Assembly (NCBI RefSeq): GCF_001730685.1
Contig: NZ_MDJR01000002.1
Coordinates: 124,001 to 188,000 of the forward strand
DNA: 64,000 nucleotides
Reading direction: 5' to 3'
From: Caloranaerobacter ferrireducens
Lineage (GTDB): Bacteria; Bacillota; Clostridia; Tissierellales; Thermohalobacteraceae
Shown: positions 52,071-60,304 of the stretch, piece after piece
Numbering within the stretch: the stretch's first letter is position 1
How the letters are laid out: each line of letters starts with the position of its first letter
Made by a program: the position numbers and the translations under genes
Notes under the pieces: generated by a model
Databases searched by the model: none
What the model was told of the DNA's origin: nothing
What the model saw: only the letters and a program-made list of their open reading frames with translations

Positions 52071-54032
52071 TTGGAACTAGGATATTCAAATTGGAGAACT
52101 TTTGATGAAGGAATACAGAAAGAATATTTAGTTACAAATGGTCTTGGAAGCTTTTGTTCATCTACTATAATTGGAGCAAATATCAGAAAATATCATGGTT
52201 TGCTTAATGTTTCTTTAATACCTCCAATAAAGAGATATTTATTACTGTCAAAAATAGACGAGACTTTGGAAATAGAGGAAAAAAAATACAAATTATTTGC
52301 TAATCAGTTTATTGGAAAAATTGATGATGGTTATTTACGACTAAGAAGATTTAGCAATTATCCTATACCAAAGTTTATTTATGGAGTTAACGACATTACT
52401 ATAAGTAAGGAATTGGCAATGGAGTATGGGAAAAATACTGTAGCTATTGTATACAGAGTTAATACTGGCAGTAAAAAGGTAAGAATGACGTTTACTCCAT
52501 ATGTAAATTTTAGAGACCATCATGATATTAGTAAAATAGGTAGTTTTAAATATAATCAAAGCTATGAAAACGGAACATTAAAATTAACTGAAGAAAGTAC
52601 AGGTTTAAACTTAAAAATAAATTCAAATTGTAAATATGAGGTAAATGAGGATTGGTCTCTACCTATGTTTTATAAAAATGAAAGAGATAGAGGACTTGAA
52701 AGTATTGATTTTCATTTTATACCAGGAGTTTTTTCTTATGAAATGGAACCTTATAAAAAGTATACTATAACTTTTTTAGCTACTATAGAGGATAGTGTTG
52801 AATATACATCTGAAGAAATAATAGAAAACGAAAAGAAAAGACGTACAGAACTAATAAATAAAGCAGGATATTCACATCCTTTTTTGAAGAATTTAGTACT
52901 GGCAAGTGATAATTTTATAGTCAAAAGAGCATCTACAAAAACTAAGACAATAATTGCAGGATATCCTTGGTTTACAGACTGGGGAAGAGATACAATGATA
53001 GCTTTTACTGGATTTACTTTAACTACCAAGAGATTCGATGATGCTAAAGATATTTTATTAACTTTTACAAGGTATATTAAGGATGGAATAATACCGAATA
53101 TGTTTCCAGATGAGAATACTCCACCTCTATATAATACAGCAGATGGAACACTGTGGTTCTTCTATGCGGTATATAAATATCTTGAATATACTAATGATTT
53201 AAAAACTATCAAAGAAATGATATATCCACATCTTGAAAGTATAATAAGGCATCATATTAAAGGTACAATAAACAATATTTATATGGACGATGATGGACTT
53301 TTGTCTGCTGGAGATGAAGGTACACAATTAACTTGGATGGATGTTAAAGTTGGGGATTGGGTGGTTACTCCGAGACATGGAAAGGCAGTTGAAATTAATG
53401 CCCTTTGGTATAATGCATTAAAAATTATAGAAGAAATATCAAACAAACTAGGTTACAATGGCAGCCAATATGGGGAATTAGCAGAAAAGACTAAGAAAAG
53501 TTTTGGTGAAAAGTTTTGGAACGATAAAGGTAAATACTTGTATGATGTGATACAGAATGGGAAGCCTGTGGACATGCTTAGACCAAATCAAATATTAGCT
53601 GTGAGTCTGCCATTTTCAATTCTTAATAGAGAAAAGGAGAAGTTAATAGTAGAGAAAGTATATGAAGAACTGTATACTCCATACGGTTTAAGGAGTTTAT
53701 CCAGAAGACATAAAGAATATATAGGGAAATATGGAGGCGATGTTTTAAAGAGAGATGGTGCATATCATCAGGGCACTGTATGGGCTTGGTTAATTGGTCC
53801 TTTTGTTGAAGCCTATGTAAAAGTAAATAACAATTCTAAAGAAAGCAAGCTTAATGCAAAGTATATGCTTGAAGAGTTTTATTATCATATGAAAGATGCA
53901 TGTATTGGCAGCATATCTGAAATATTTGACGGGGATGAACCTCACTATCCAAAGGGATGCCCAGCTCAGGCTTGGTCAGTTGGCGAAGTTTTAAGAACTT
54001 ATGTGGAAGTAGTCTTAGATGAAAACTTCTAA
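52071..54032 (+). CDS. Glycogen-debranching-type amylo-alpha-1,6-glucosidase
   Basis: This 653-residue cytosolic enzyme removes alpha-1,6-linked glucose or short stubs from imported branched dextrins. The N-terminal domain (about 1-240) has the family start EYLVTNGLGSFCSSTIIGANIRKYHGLL; the C-terminal (alpha/alpha)6 barrel (GDE_C type, about 270-650) has AGYPWFTDWGRDTMIAFTG and SAGDEGTQLTWMDV, whose acidic residues form the likely catalytic pair. Translation starts at TTG, 7 nt after AGGGGG. It opens an operon with the GH31 gene 39 bp downstream and is under the shared MalR operator. Confidence 0.9.
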   Translation: MELGYSNWRTFDEGIQKEYLVTNGLGSFCSSTIIGANIRKYHGLLNVSLIPPIKRYLLLSKIDETLEIEEKKYKLFANQFIGKIDDGYLRLRRFSNYPIPKFIYGVNDITISKELAMEYGKNTVAIVYRVNTGSKKVRMTFTPYVNFRDHHDISKIGSFKYNQSYENGTLKLTEESTGLNLKINSNCKYEVNEDWSLPMFYKNERDRGLESIDFHFIPGVFSYEMEPYKKYTITFLATIEDSVEYTSEEIIENEKKRRTELINKAGYSHPFLKNLVLASDNFIVKRASTKTKTIIAGYPWFTDWGRDTMIAFTGFTLTTKRFDDAKDILLTFTRYIKDGIIPNMFPDENTPPLYNTADGTLWFFYAVYKYLEYTNDLKTIKEMIYPHLESIIRHHIKGTINNIYMDDDGLLSAGDEGTQLTWMDVKVGDWVVTPRHGKAVEINALWYNALKIIEEISNKLGYNGSQYGELAEKTKKSFGEKFWNDKGKYLYDVIQNGKPVDMLRPNQILAVSLPFSILNREKEKLIVEKVYEELYTPYGLRSLSRRHKEYIGKYGGDVLKRDGAYHQGTVWAWLIGPFVEAYVKVNNNSKESKLNAKYMLEEFYYHMKDACIGSISEIFDGDEPHYPKGCPAQAWSVGEVLRTYVEVVLDENF

Positions 54033-54071
54033 ACAAACGAAGAATATTGTAAAGCACTAAGGAGGGAGATT

Positions 54072-56345
54072 ATGATTAAAAAAACAGAATATGGTTATAT
54101 AATTGAAGCAAGAAAGGGATTTTTAAATATTATTTTTTATGATGATAATATTGTACGCTTTGCATATAGTAAGGATGGAGAAATACCAGTATCTACTCCT
54201 GCTGTTGTAGTTAAACCTAAAGATATTAAGCACAATCAAGAAGGTAATATAATTAAGACTAAAAGTCTTATAATAGAAATTGATAAAGAAAATCTACAAA
54301 TAAGTATATTTAATAAAAATGGAGAATTGCTTAACAGAGATATAAATGTGGATTTAGAAGAAATTAAAATTGAAAAGGAAATTCTTTGGGAAAAAGGGTT
54401 TTATGGACTAGGAGAGAAATATGGCTGGTTAAATAAAAAAGGAACTGAAACTTCAAACTGGAATACTGATGTTATGGGGGTATCTCCAGTTCATAATGCA
54501 ACTATTAAGGAATACCACACGTCTATACCTTTTTATATTGGATTAAGTAAGAGTTTATGCTATGGTATTTATTTTGACAATAGTTATAGAACTTATTTCG
54601 ATTTAGGTAAAACTAAAGATAATGTATTAAAGTTTAGTGCGCAAGGAGGATATTTAGACTATTATTTTATATACAATGAAAAAGTATCAGAGGTTGTTAA
54701 AGCATATACTTATCTAACAGGTAGAATGCCTCTACCAAGAAAAGACTTTTTAGGATATCAGCAGTGCAGATGGAGTTATGAAAATAGAGAAGAGTTAATG
54801 GAAGTTGCTAGAAGAATGAGAAAAGAAAATATACCTTGTGACGTGCTTTATTTAGATATTGATTATATGAAGGATTATAAAGTTTTTACAGTAGATTCTG
54901 ATAAGTTCTTTGAATTTAAAGATATGGTATCAGAGCTTAAAGATATGGGCTTTAAGCTTGTTGTTATAATAGATCCAGGTGTTAAAGTTGAAGATGGATA
55001 CTGGGTATATGAACAGGGCAAAGAAAATGATTTTTATATAAAAGATAAGAATGGTGAAGTTTATATAGGTGAAGTATGGCCTGGTAAAGCTGTATTTCCT
55101 GATTTTCTAAGAGAAAAGGTTAGAAAATGGTGGGGAGAACTTCATAGGGGACTAATAGAAGATGGTGTAGAAGGTTTTTGGAATGATATGAATGAACCTG
55201 CTGACTTTACTACAGAATCTAAAGTTGTTCCAGAAGATACGATGCATTTAAATGACCAAGGCGAAGAGAAGAGTCATGCAGAAATTCATAATTTATATGG
55301 TATGCTTGAAGCTGTAGCTACTTATGAAGGAGTAAGAAGTATTAATCCTAATGTAAGACCATTTGTGTTAACTAGGGCTGCTTTTGCGGGAACTCAAAGA
55401 TATGCAGCACTATGGACAGGAGACAATACAAGCATTTGGGAACATTTAGAAACAAGTATGCCTATGTTTATAAATCTAGGTTTGAGTGGATATTCATTTA
55501 TAGGAGCAGATGTAGGTGGTTTTATTGGAGATAGTAATGGTGAACTTTTAACTCGCTGGACACAATTAGGAGCATTTACGCCACTATTTAGAAACCATAG
55601 CGTTAAAGGGTCTATTAATCAAGAACCTTGGTGTTTTGGAGAAGAAGTCTTAGAAAATACAAGAAAGTTTATTAAGCTTAGGTATAATTTTATAACATAT
55701 CTGTATAATTTAATGAGAGAAAGCTCAATAAATGGACACCCAGCTATTAGACCATTATTTTATCATTATCAAGATGATGAAGAAACATATAACATAAATG
55801 ATCAATTTTTATTTGGAGAGAATATACTAATTTGCCCAATAACAAGACCGTATACAAGGGTTAGAATGGTTTATCTTCCTGAAGGTATCTGGTATGATTA
55901 TTGGACTTTAGAAAAGTTTGAAGGCGGGAGATATATTATTAAAGAAGTTCCAATAGACTCAATGCCTATATTTATAAAGGCAGGAGCTATTATTCCTACG
56001 GATAATATAATGCAATATGTAGGAGAAAAAGATCAGGAAATAATTATTAACTGCTATTTAGGGCAAGATGGTGAATATACACTATACTTAGATGATGGAA
56101 TTAGCTTTGATTATGAAAAAGGCAATTATGCAGAGATAAAGTTTATTATGAAAAATAGTGAAAAAGAAGCTTCAATAACATCAGAAGTTATAAAGAATGG
56201 ATACAAAATTCCTAAAATGAAACTTAGAATTTTAGGTTTAGATTTAAATAGCAAAGTTATTATGAATGGGAATGAACTAGAATTAAATAACCAAAATATA
56301 ATAGACATTGATGAACTGAATATAGATGTAAAGATTATTAAGTAA
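54072..56345 (+). CDS. GH31 alpha-glucosidase
   Basis: This 757-residue cytosolic enzyme releases glucose from non-reducing ends of malto- or isomalto-oligosaccharides. GH31 landmarks: GFYGLGEKYG near 115, PRKDFLGYQQCRWSY near 227, LDIDYMKDYKVFT near 260, the nucleophile Asp372 in GFWNDMNEPADF, and Asp451 (WTGDNTS), the likely acid/base. C-terminal beta domains follow. It is the second gene of the debranching operon and has a clear GGAGGGAG SD. The transcript meets a hairpin directly after the stop that also covers the next gene's SD. Confidence 0.92.
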   Translation: MIKKTEYGYIIEARKGFLNIIFYDDNIVRFAYSKDGEIPVSTPAVVVKPKDIKHNQEGNIIKTKSLIIEIDKENLQISIFNKNGELLNRDINVDLEEIKIEKEILWEKGFYGLGEKYGWLNKKGTETSNWNTDVMGVSPVHNATIKEYHTSIPFYIGLSKSLCYGIYFDNSYRTYFDLGKTKDNVLKFSAQGGYLDYYFIYNEKVSEVVKAYTYLTGRMPLPRKDFLGYQQCRWSYENREELMEVARRMRKENIPCDVLYLDIDYMKDYKVFTVDSDKFFEFKDMVSELKDMGFKLVVIIDPGVKVEDGYWVYEQGKENDFYIKDKNGEVYIGEVWPGKAVFPDFLREKVRKWWGELHRGLIEDGVEGFWNDMNEPADFTTESKVVPEDTMHLNDQGEEKSHAEIHNLYGMLEAVATYEGVRSINPNVRPFVLTRAAFAGTQRYAALWTGDNTSIWEHLETSMPMFINLGLSGYSFIGADVGGFIGDSNGELLTRWTQLGAFTPLFRNHSVKGSINQEPWCFGEEVLENTRKFIKLRYNFITYLYNLMRESSINGHPAIRPLFYHYQDDEETYNINDQFLFGENILICPITRPYTRVRMVYLPEGIWYDYWTLEKFEGGRYIIKEVPIDSMPIFIKAGAIIPTDNIMQYVGEKDQEIIINCYLGQDGEYTLYLDDGISFDYEKGNYAEIKFIMKNSEKEASITSEVIKNGYKIPKMKLRILGLDLNSKVIMNGNELELNNQNIIDIDELNIDVKIIK

Positions 56346-56354
56346 CATAATCAA

Positions 56355-56411
56355 AAAACCCCTCTCTAACATATGATGTTATTAAAGTTAAATTGGATAG
56401 AGAGGGGGTTT
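56355..56411 (+). terminator. Hairpin ending the GH31 operon and covering the next SD
   Basis: AAAACCCCTCTCTA pairs with TAGAGAGGGGGTTT across a 29-nt loop. The 3' arm is the SD of the following gene (ATG at 56415). It may terminate transcription or, if read through, hide the SD. Confidence 0.65.
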
Positions 56412-56414
56412 ATT

Positions 56415-56795
56415 ATGTATTATAATTATTCATATATGTATGAATATCCAGAAATATATCATGAAGTATTGCCAAAGGTTAGAGAGTGTATATACAGACA
56501 TTATCCATATAATTATGGAGTATATCCTTATCCGTACCAAAATCCATATTCATACCCTTATCCTGATGAAGATGAAGTAAGAATAATGGTTGATGAAGTA
56601 TATGAAGAGATGATAAAAATATATCCAGAAATAGATAAGGACCCATTGGAGAATGGGAGGGCTTCAGCTAATAGAAGACACTATGGTAGGAGAAGATTAT
56701 TTAAAGATTTAATATTTATTATATTATTAAATGAATTATTAAGAGGTAGAAGACATCCTTATTATGGTTATCCAGGACCAAGATACGGATATTAA
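56415..56795 (+). CDS. Tyr/Pro-rich protein of unknown function
   Basis: I do not recognise this 126-residue protein. The N-terminal 55 residues are rich in Tyr and Pro (MYYNYSYMYEYPEIYHEVLP, YPYPYQNPYSYPYPD). The middle (about 55-75, DEVRIMVDEVYEEMIKIYP) is an amphipathic helix. Then comes a basic stretch (RRHYGRRRLFKDL), a hydrophobic helix IFIILLNELL and a Tyr/Gly/Pro tail. Such composition recalls spore-coat or surface proteins, but nothing proves it. Its SD lies within a long hairpin arm, so translation may be conditional. Confidence 0.7.
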   Translation: MYYNYSYMYEYPEIYHEVLPKVRECIYRHYPYNYGVYPYPYQNPYSYPYPDEDEVRIMVDEVYEEMIKIYPEIDKDPLENGRASANRRHYGRRRLFKDLIFIILLNELLRGRRHPYYGYPGPRYGY

Positions 56796-56804
56796 TGGAA
56801 ATAA

Positions 56805-56853
56805 GAGGACGGTTCTAATGTATCCTTAAGGAAACAATAGAACCGTCTTTTTG
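56805..56853. terminator. Terminator between convergent genes
   Basis: GACGGTTCTA/TAGAACCGTC 10-bp stem with an inner TCCTTAAGGA palindrome and T5 tail. Confidence 0.8.
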
Positions 56854-56874
56854 TATCTATCCCATTGTATCAAG

Positions 56875-57483
56875 TTATTCTAAATGAGAAATATCGGCTT
56901 CTAAAGAAATTTGTATTTCATTATCTTTTATCTCAAGTATAGTTAAGCATGTCCCATGAATAAAAGGAGGACTCCAAAAGTTTTCTAGTGAATGATTTCT
57001 AATAATTGCGTAGATAGCTTTAATAACTACAGCATGAGTTACAATTAAAATATTATCACCATAATTACTATAATTAATTATGTTATTTAATACTTTTTGT
57101 ACTCTATCAAATAATACATCAAAGCTTTCACCATCAATAGGTTCATACAAATGTGGTTTATTCCAAAAATTAAAATGTTGTGTAGGATATGATTCGCTTA
57201 TTTTCGAATATTCCATCCCTTCCCATAAACCGAAACCCATTTCTTTTAATGATTCAGTTATTATTATTTCTGTATTTCTATCACCTTTAATATAATTTGC
57301 AGTATCAATTGCTCTGCGTAAAGGGCTACAATAAATCTTATCAAATTCAATATGAGCTAAACTTTTTCCTAATTTTTTAGCATCTTCAATTCCTTTTATA
57401 GTAAGATTAGAATCTTTCCATCCTTGCATTTTACCTAGTTTATTCCATTCTGTTTCACCATGTCTTGTTATGTATATTTTCAC
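56875..57483 (-). CDS. Histidine-phosphatase (phosphoglycerate-mutase-like) protein
   Basis: This 202-residue cytosolic phosphatase of the branch-1 histidine phosphatase family has the phospho-histidine in RHGETEWN (His8), followed by KMQGWKDSNLTIKG, CSPLRRAIDTA near 52 and the second His in VTHAVVIKAI near 150. Family members act on sugar phosphates or cofactors such as alpha-ribazole phosphate, or are cofactor-dependent mutase-like. Substrate is unknown. It begins with GTG after AAGGGGG. It sits just downstream of the AraC/GGDEF-like gene on the same strand. Confidence 0.88.
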   Translation of the reverse strand: MKIYITRHGETEWNKLGKMQGWKDSNLTIKGIEDAKKLGKSLAHIEFDKIYCSPLRRAIDTANYIKGDRNTEIIITESLKEMGFGLWEGMEYSKISESYPTQHFNFWNKPHLYEPIDGESFDVLFDRVQKVLNNIINYSNYGDNILIVTHAVVIKAIYAIIRNHSLENFWSPPFIHGTCLTILEIKDNEIQISLEADISHLE

Positions 57484-57532
57484 TTTATTTCCCCCTTGAT
57501 TCTTATCATCACAAACTATATTAGATGTTATT

Positions 57533-58381
57533 CTAATAGTTTAATAGCTTGTACTGATTTCTTCCACTTTTTTTAGCGAGTATCATAGCTTTTTTAACAC
57601 TATTAATAACTTCTTCATCATTACAATCAACAGTAAACTTTGAAATACCTATACTTACTGTAACACTTAGTGTTACTTCATCAAATACAAATTCTTTAGT
57701 CATAATATTTATTATTTCAGAAGATATTTTCTCTATAAAATCTTTAGATTTATCTTTTATAATTACTACAAATTCATCAACATTTATACGAGTTACATCG
57801 ACATCTAATTCATAATTATTTAAAACAGTTTTAATTCTTTCAGGGACTTCTATAAGAACCTTATCTCCTATATTATAGCCATACTTTTCATTAATCTGTT
57901 GAAAATGATCAATATCTAATATAAAACCGCTATTAATTGAACTAATTTTATTAATTATAATATCTCTATTCATTTCTTTGTTAATCATATTAATCCCCCC
58001 ACTCAAATTTTGATATGTTAAATTAACTCTAGGAAAAACATTAGTATATAGATTTTTATTTCTATATTTTTTTGGAGAAACACCAAATAACTTTTTAAAT
58101 GCTCTAGAATAGGATTCATAAGTACAATATTGGTATTTTAAAGCTATATCTAAAATACTCATATTTGATTTTACTAAGTCATATGCAGATAATGATAGGC
58201 GACGTTTTCTTATATAGTCTTTAACTGTAGTACCAAGAACATTCGAGAAAACAATATAAAAAGAAGATAGAGACATATAGGCTATTTTAGCAATATCTTC
58301 TATTTCAATTTTTTCATATAGATGCTCTTCTATATAGTCTATTGCATTTTGAATTCTTTCAATTATTTGCTTTTCAATCAT
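57533..58381 (-). CDS. AraC-type regulator fused to a degenerate GGDEF domain
   Basis: This is a 282-residue fusion. Residues 5-105 hold two AraC helix-turn-helix units (IEDIAKIAYMSLSSFYIVFSNVLG and ILDIALKYQYCTYESYSRAFKKLFGVSPKKYR). Residues 140-282 resemble a diguanylate cyclase domain: ILDIDHFQQINEKYGYNIGDKVLIEV, but the active-site GGDEF reads NVDEF (RINVDEFVVII), and SVTVSIGISKF follows. Cyclase activity is doubtful; the domain may sense GTP or c-di-GMP. AraC units are normally C-terminal, so the order is unusual. Targets are unknown; the phosphatase gene or the glucan genes nearby are candidates only by position. Confidence 0.82.
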   Translation of the reverse strand: MIEKQIIERIQNAIDYIEEHLYEKIEIEDIAKIAYMSLSSFYIVFSNVLGTTVKDYIRKRRLSLSAYDLVKSNMSILDIALKYQYCTYESYSRAFKKLFGVSPKKYRNKNLYTNVFPRVNLTYQNLSGGINMINKEMNRDIIINKISSINSGFILDIDHFQQINEKYGYNIGDKVLIEVPERIKTVLNNYELDVDVTRINVDEFVVIIKDKSKDFIEKISSEIINIMTKEFVFDEVTLSVTVSIGISKFTVDCNDEEVINSVKKAMILAKKSGRNQYKLLNY

Positions 58382-58492
58382 TATACCCCCCCTACAAGAT
58401 ACTTTAATATTATTATATAATTAAGTTTGTTTTAATGTATGACATTTTTTCTAGAGTTAAATTTGCTTGACAATTGATTAAGTTAAATGATA

Positions 58493-58622
58493 GAACAAAA
58501 TCTTCGATTTAAATAGATTTAGGAAGATTTTGCCTATGTCCATTTATGTCTATTACGGAAATTATATTTTGAATTATCCACAATTCAATAAGGTTTATAA
58601 TTTTCTATGGATTATAAAAAAA
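58493..58622 (+). repeat. Two-hairpin interspersed repeat, copy D
   Basis: It begins GAACAAAATCTTCGATTTAA. The first hairpin CAAAATCTTC/GAAGATTTTG is perfect (10 bp); the second uses GGAAATTATA with TATAATTTTC. It ends CTATGGATTATAAAAA. Most of the 304-bp gap between the AraC-type gene and the glucan phosphorylase gene is this element; a 17-bp tandem repeat (TATATCCTAAATAGAAA) fills the rest. Confidence 0.85.
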
Positions 58623-58656
58623 CTATTCCTTTATATCCTAAATAGAAATATATCCT

Positions 58657-58691
58657 AAATAGAAAAGGCGGCAAAGCCGCCTTTTCTATTT
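58657..58691 (-). terminator. Terminator of the malP-glgP operon
   Basis: Perfect 16-bp stem AAATAGAAAAGGCGGC/GCCGCCTTTTCTATTT with a 3-nt loop, overlapping the glgP stop codon. Confidence 0.9.
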
Positions 58692-60302
58692 AATGTACAT
58701 TTTTTCATAATATTCTTCAAGCATTCTCTTAACTGCAAACTTATCTTTTGTACTAAGAATACTATTTCTCATCATTTCTATCCATTTTTCACGATTGTTA
58801 TAATAAGTAGGAATAACTTCTTCTAATAGAACTTTATATAGAGCTTTTAAGTCATGAGCATCTAGCTTAGCTTCATCTTCACTTTCAAAACCGTCACCAA
58901 ACTGCCATCCGTTTACGCCATGATTACAAGCTTCAGGCCACCATCCATCTAAAATACTTAAATTCAATACACCGTTCATTGCTGCTTTCATACCAGAAGT
59001 ACCACTAGCTTCTTTTGGTCTTCTAGGGTTGTTTAACCAAACATCTGAACCTTTAGTCAGCATTTTACCTATAGTCATATCATAATTTTCTAAGAATACA
59101 ACAGAGTTAGGATATTTCTTTGTCATTTTAACAATGTTTTCTACTATTTTCTTTCCTGTATCATCTAGTGGATGTGCTTTTCCTGAGAAAACTATCTGTA
59201 TTTTGCCTTCTTCTAAAAGTGGAGAAATTACATTTTCATCAGTAAATATGAAGTTACTGCGCTTATAAGGAGCTGCACGTCTTGAGAAACCTATAAGTAA
59301 TTTATCTGCATCAAGCTTAACTCCATTTCTCTCTTCTATAAATTCAATTAATTTTCTTTTATTGTCCATATGGATTTCCCAAAGATCTCCGCTATTTTCT
59401 GCAGCACCAATCATTCTTTCATCTACCCAAGTTGGAAGGTGTATTGCATTTGTTATACCTATAATTTCTGACCTATCGTCTATATGATCCCACATTTTGT
59501 TTGCAGTTTGACAGTGAAGCTGTGCTACTGCATTTGAAATGCGTGAAATTCTTAAAGCAGCAACAGTCATATTGAAAGGAGCTCCACCAATTCTAACCAT
59601 CTGCTCTAAAGTTAAGCCATTATTAGCACCCATATACATTAATCTGTCTAAATAATGAGACTCATTTCCTTGAATTACTGGAGTATGTGTTGTAAATACT
59701 ATTTCTTCTCTAGAAGCTTTTAATGCATCTTCAAAAGACATACCTTTCTCCATTTTTTCTCTTATAAGCTCAAGTCCAGCAAAAACTGCATGACCCTCGT
59801 TAAAATGGTAAACGTCAATATCAATACCCAGTGCTCTTAAGGCTCTAACTCCACCAATTCCTAATACCATTTCTTGAGCTATTCTTTCTTCGCCAAACCA
59901 TCCATAAAGCTGACCTGTTATCCAAGCATCTTCATTTTCAGGAAGGTCAGTATCTAATAAGTAAAGAGGTGCATTTCCGAAGTTTTCTACTTTCCAAACC
60001 TTGCATACAACATCTCTTTGACGAATTTTAACTGTTACTTTTACTCCTGTATCTTCCATAAAATCATATTCATAGTTATGGTATGTATCATATGGACGCC
60101 CATCTTCTCCAATCATTTGATCAGTATATCCTTGCTTCCATTTTATACCTATACCAACAATAGGAAATCCATGGTCCTTGGCTCCTTTTAGATAATCACC
60201 TGCTAAAATACCCAATCCTCCTGCATAAGTCCTCAAAGAAGTATCTAAACCGTATTCCATACAAAAGTATGCAACTTTAGGTAATTTTTCTTTATTTAAC
60301 AT
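58686..60302 (-). CDS. glgP: Alpha-glucan phosphorylase, short form (GT35)
   Basis: This PLP-dependent enzyme splits alpha-1,4-glucan with phosphate to glucose-1-phosphate. The 538-residue length is the short clostridial/thermophile form, lacking parts of the animal-type enzyme. AYFCMEYGLDTSLRTYAGGLGILAGDYLK opens it; VYHFNEGHAVF and RRAAPYKRSN are clear; PLP-binding Lys439 is in EASGTSGMKAAMNG. There is no signal peptide. Its start lies 2 bp after malP, so the two are one operon under the operator at 62647. It complements maltose phosphorylase in phosphorolytic use of dextrins. Confidence 0.92.
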   Translation of the reverse strand: MLNKEKLPKVAYFCMEYGLDTSLRTYAGGLGILAGDYLKGAKDHGFPIVGIGIKWKQGYTDQMIGEDGRPYDTYHNYEYDFMEDTGVKVTVKIRQRDVVCKVWKVENFGNAPLYLLDTDLPENEDAWITGQLYGWFGEERIAQEMVLGIGGVRALRALGIDIDVYHFNEGHAVFAGLELIREKMEKGMSFEDALKASREEIVFTTHTPVIQGNESHYLDRLMYMGANNGLTLEQMVRIGGAPFNMTVAALRISRISNAVAQLHCQTANKMWDHIDDRSEIIGITNAIHLPTWVDERMIGAAENSGDLWEIHMDNKRKLIEFIEERNGVKLDADKLLIGFSRRAAPYKRSNFIFTDENVISPLLEEGKIQIVFSGKAHPLDDTGKKIVENIVKMTKKYPNSVVFLENYDMTIGKMLTKGSDVWLNNPRRPKEASGTSGMKAAMNGVLNLSILDGWWPEACNHGVNGWQFGDGFESEDEAKLDAHDLKALYKVLLEEVIPTYYNNREKWIEMMRNSILSTKDKFAVKRMLEEYYEKMYIK

Positions 60303-60304
60303 AA

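Noticed and set aside
58381-58685. Small RNA gene in the gap before glgP
   Set aside because: The paired structure is explained by interspersed repeat copy D and the glgP terminator; no separate promoter and terminator pair is visible.
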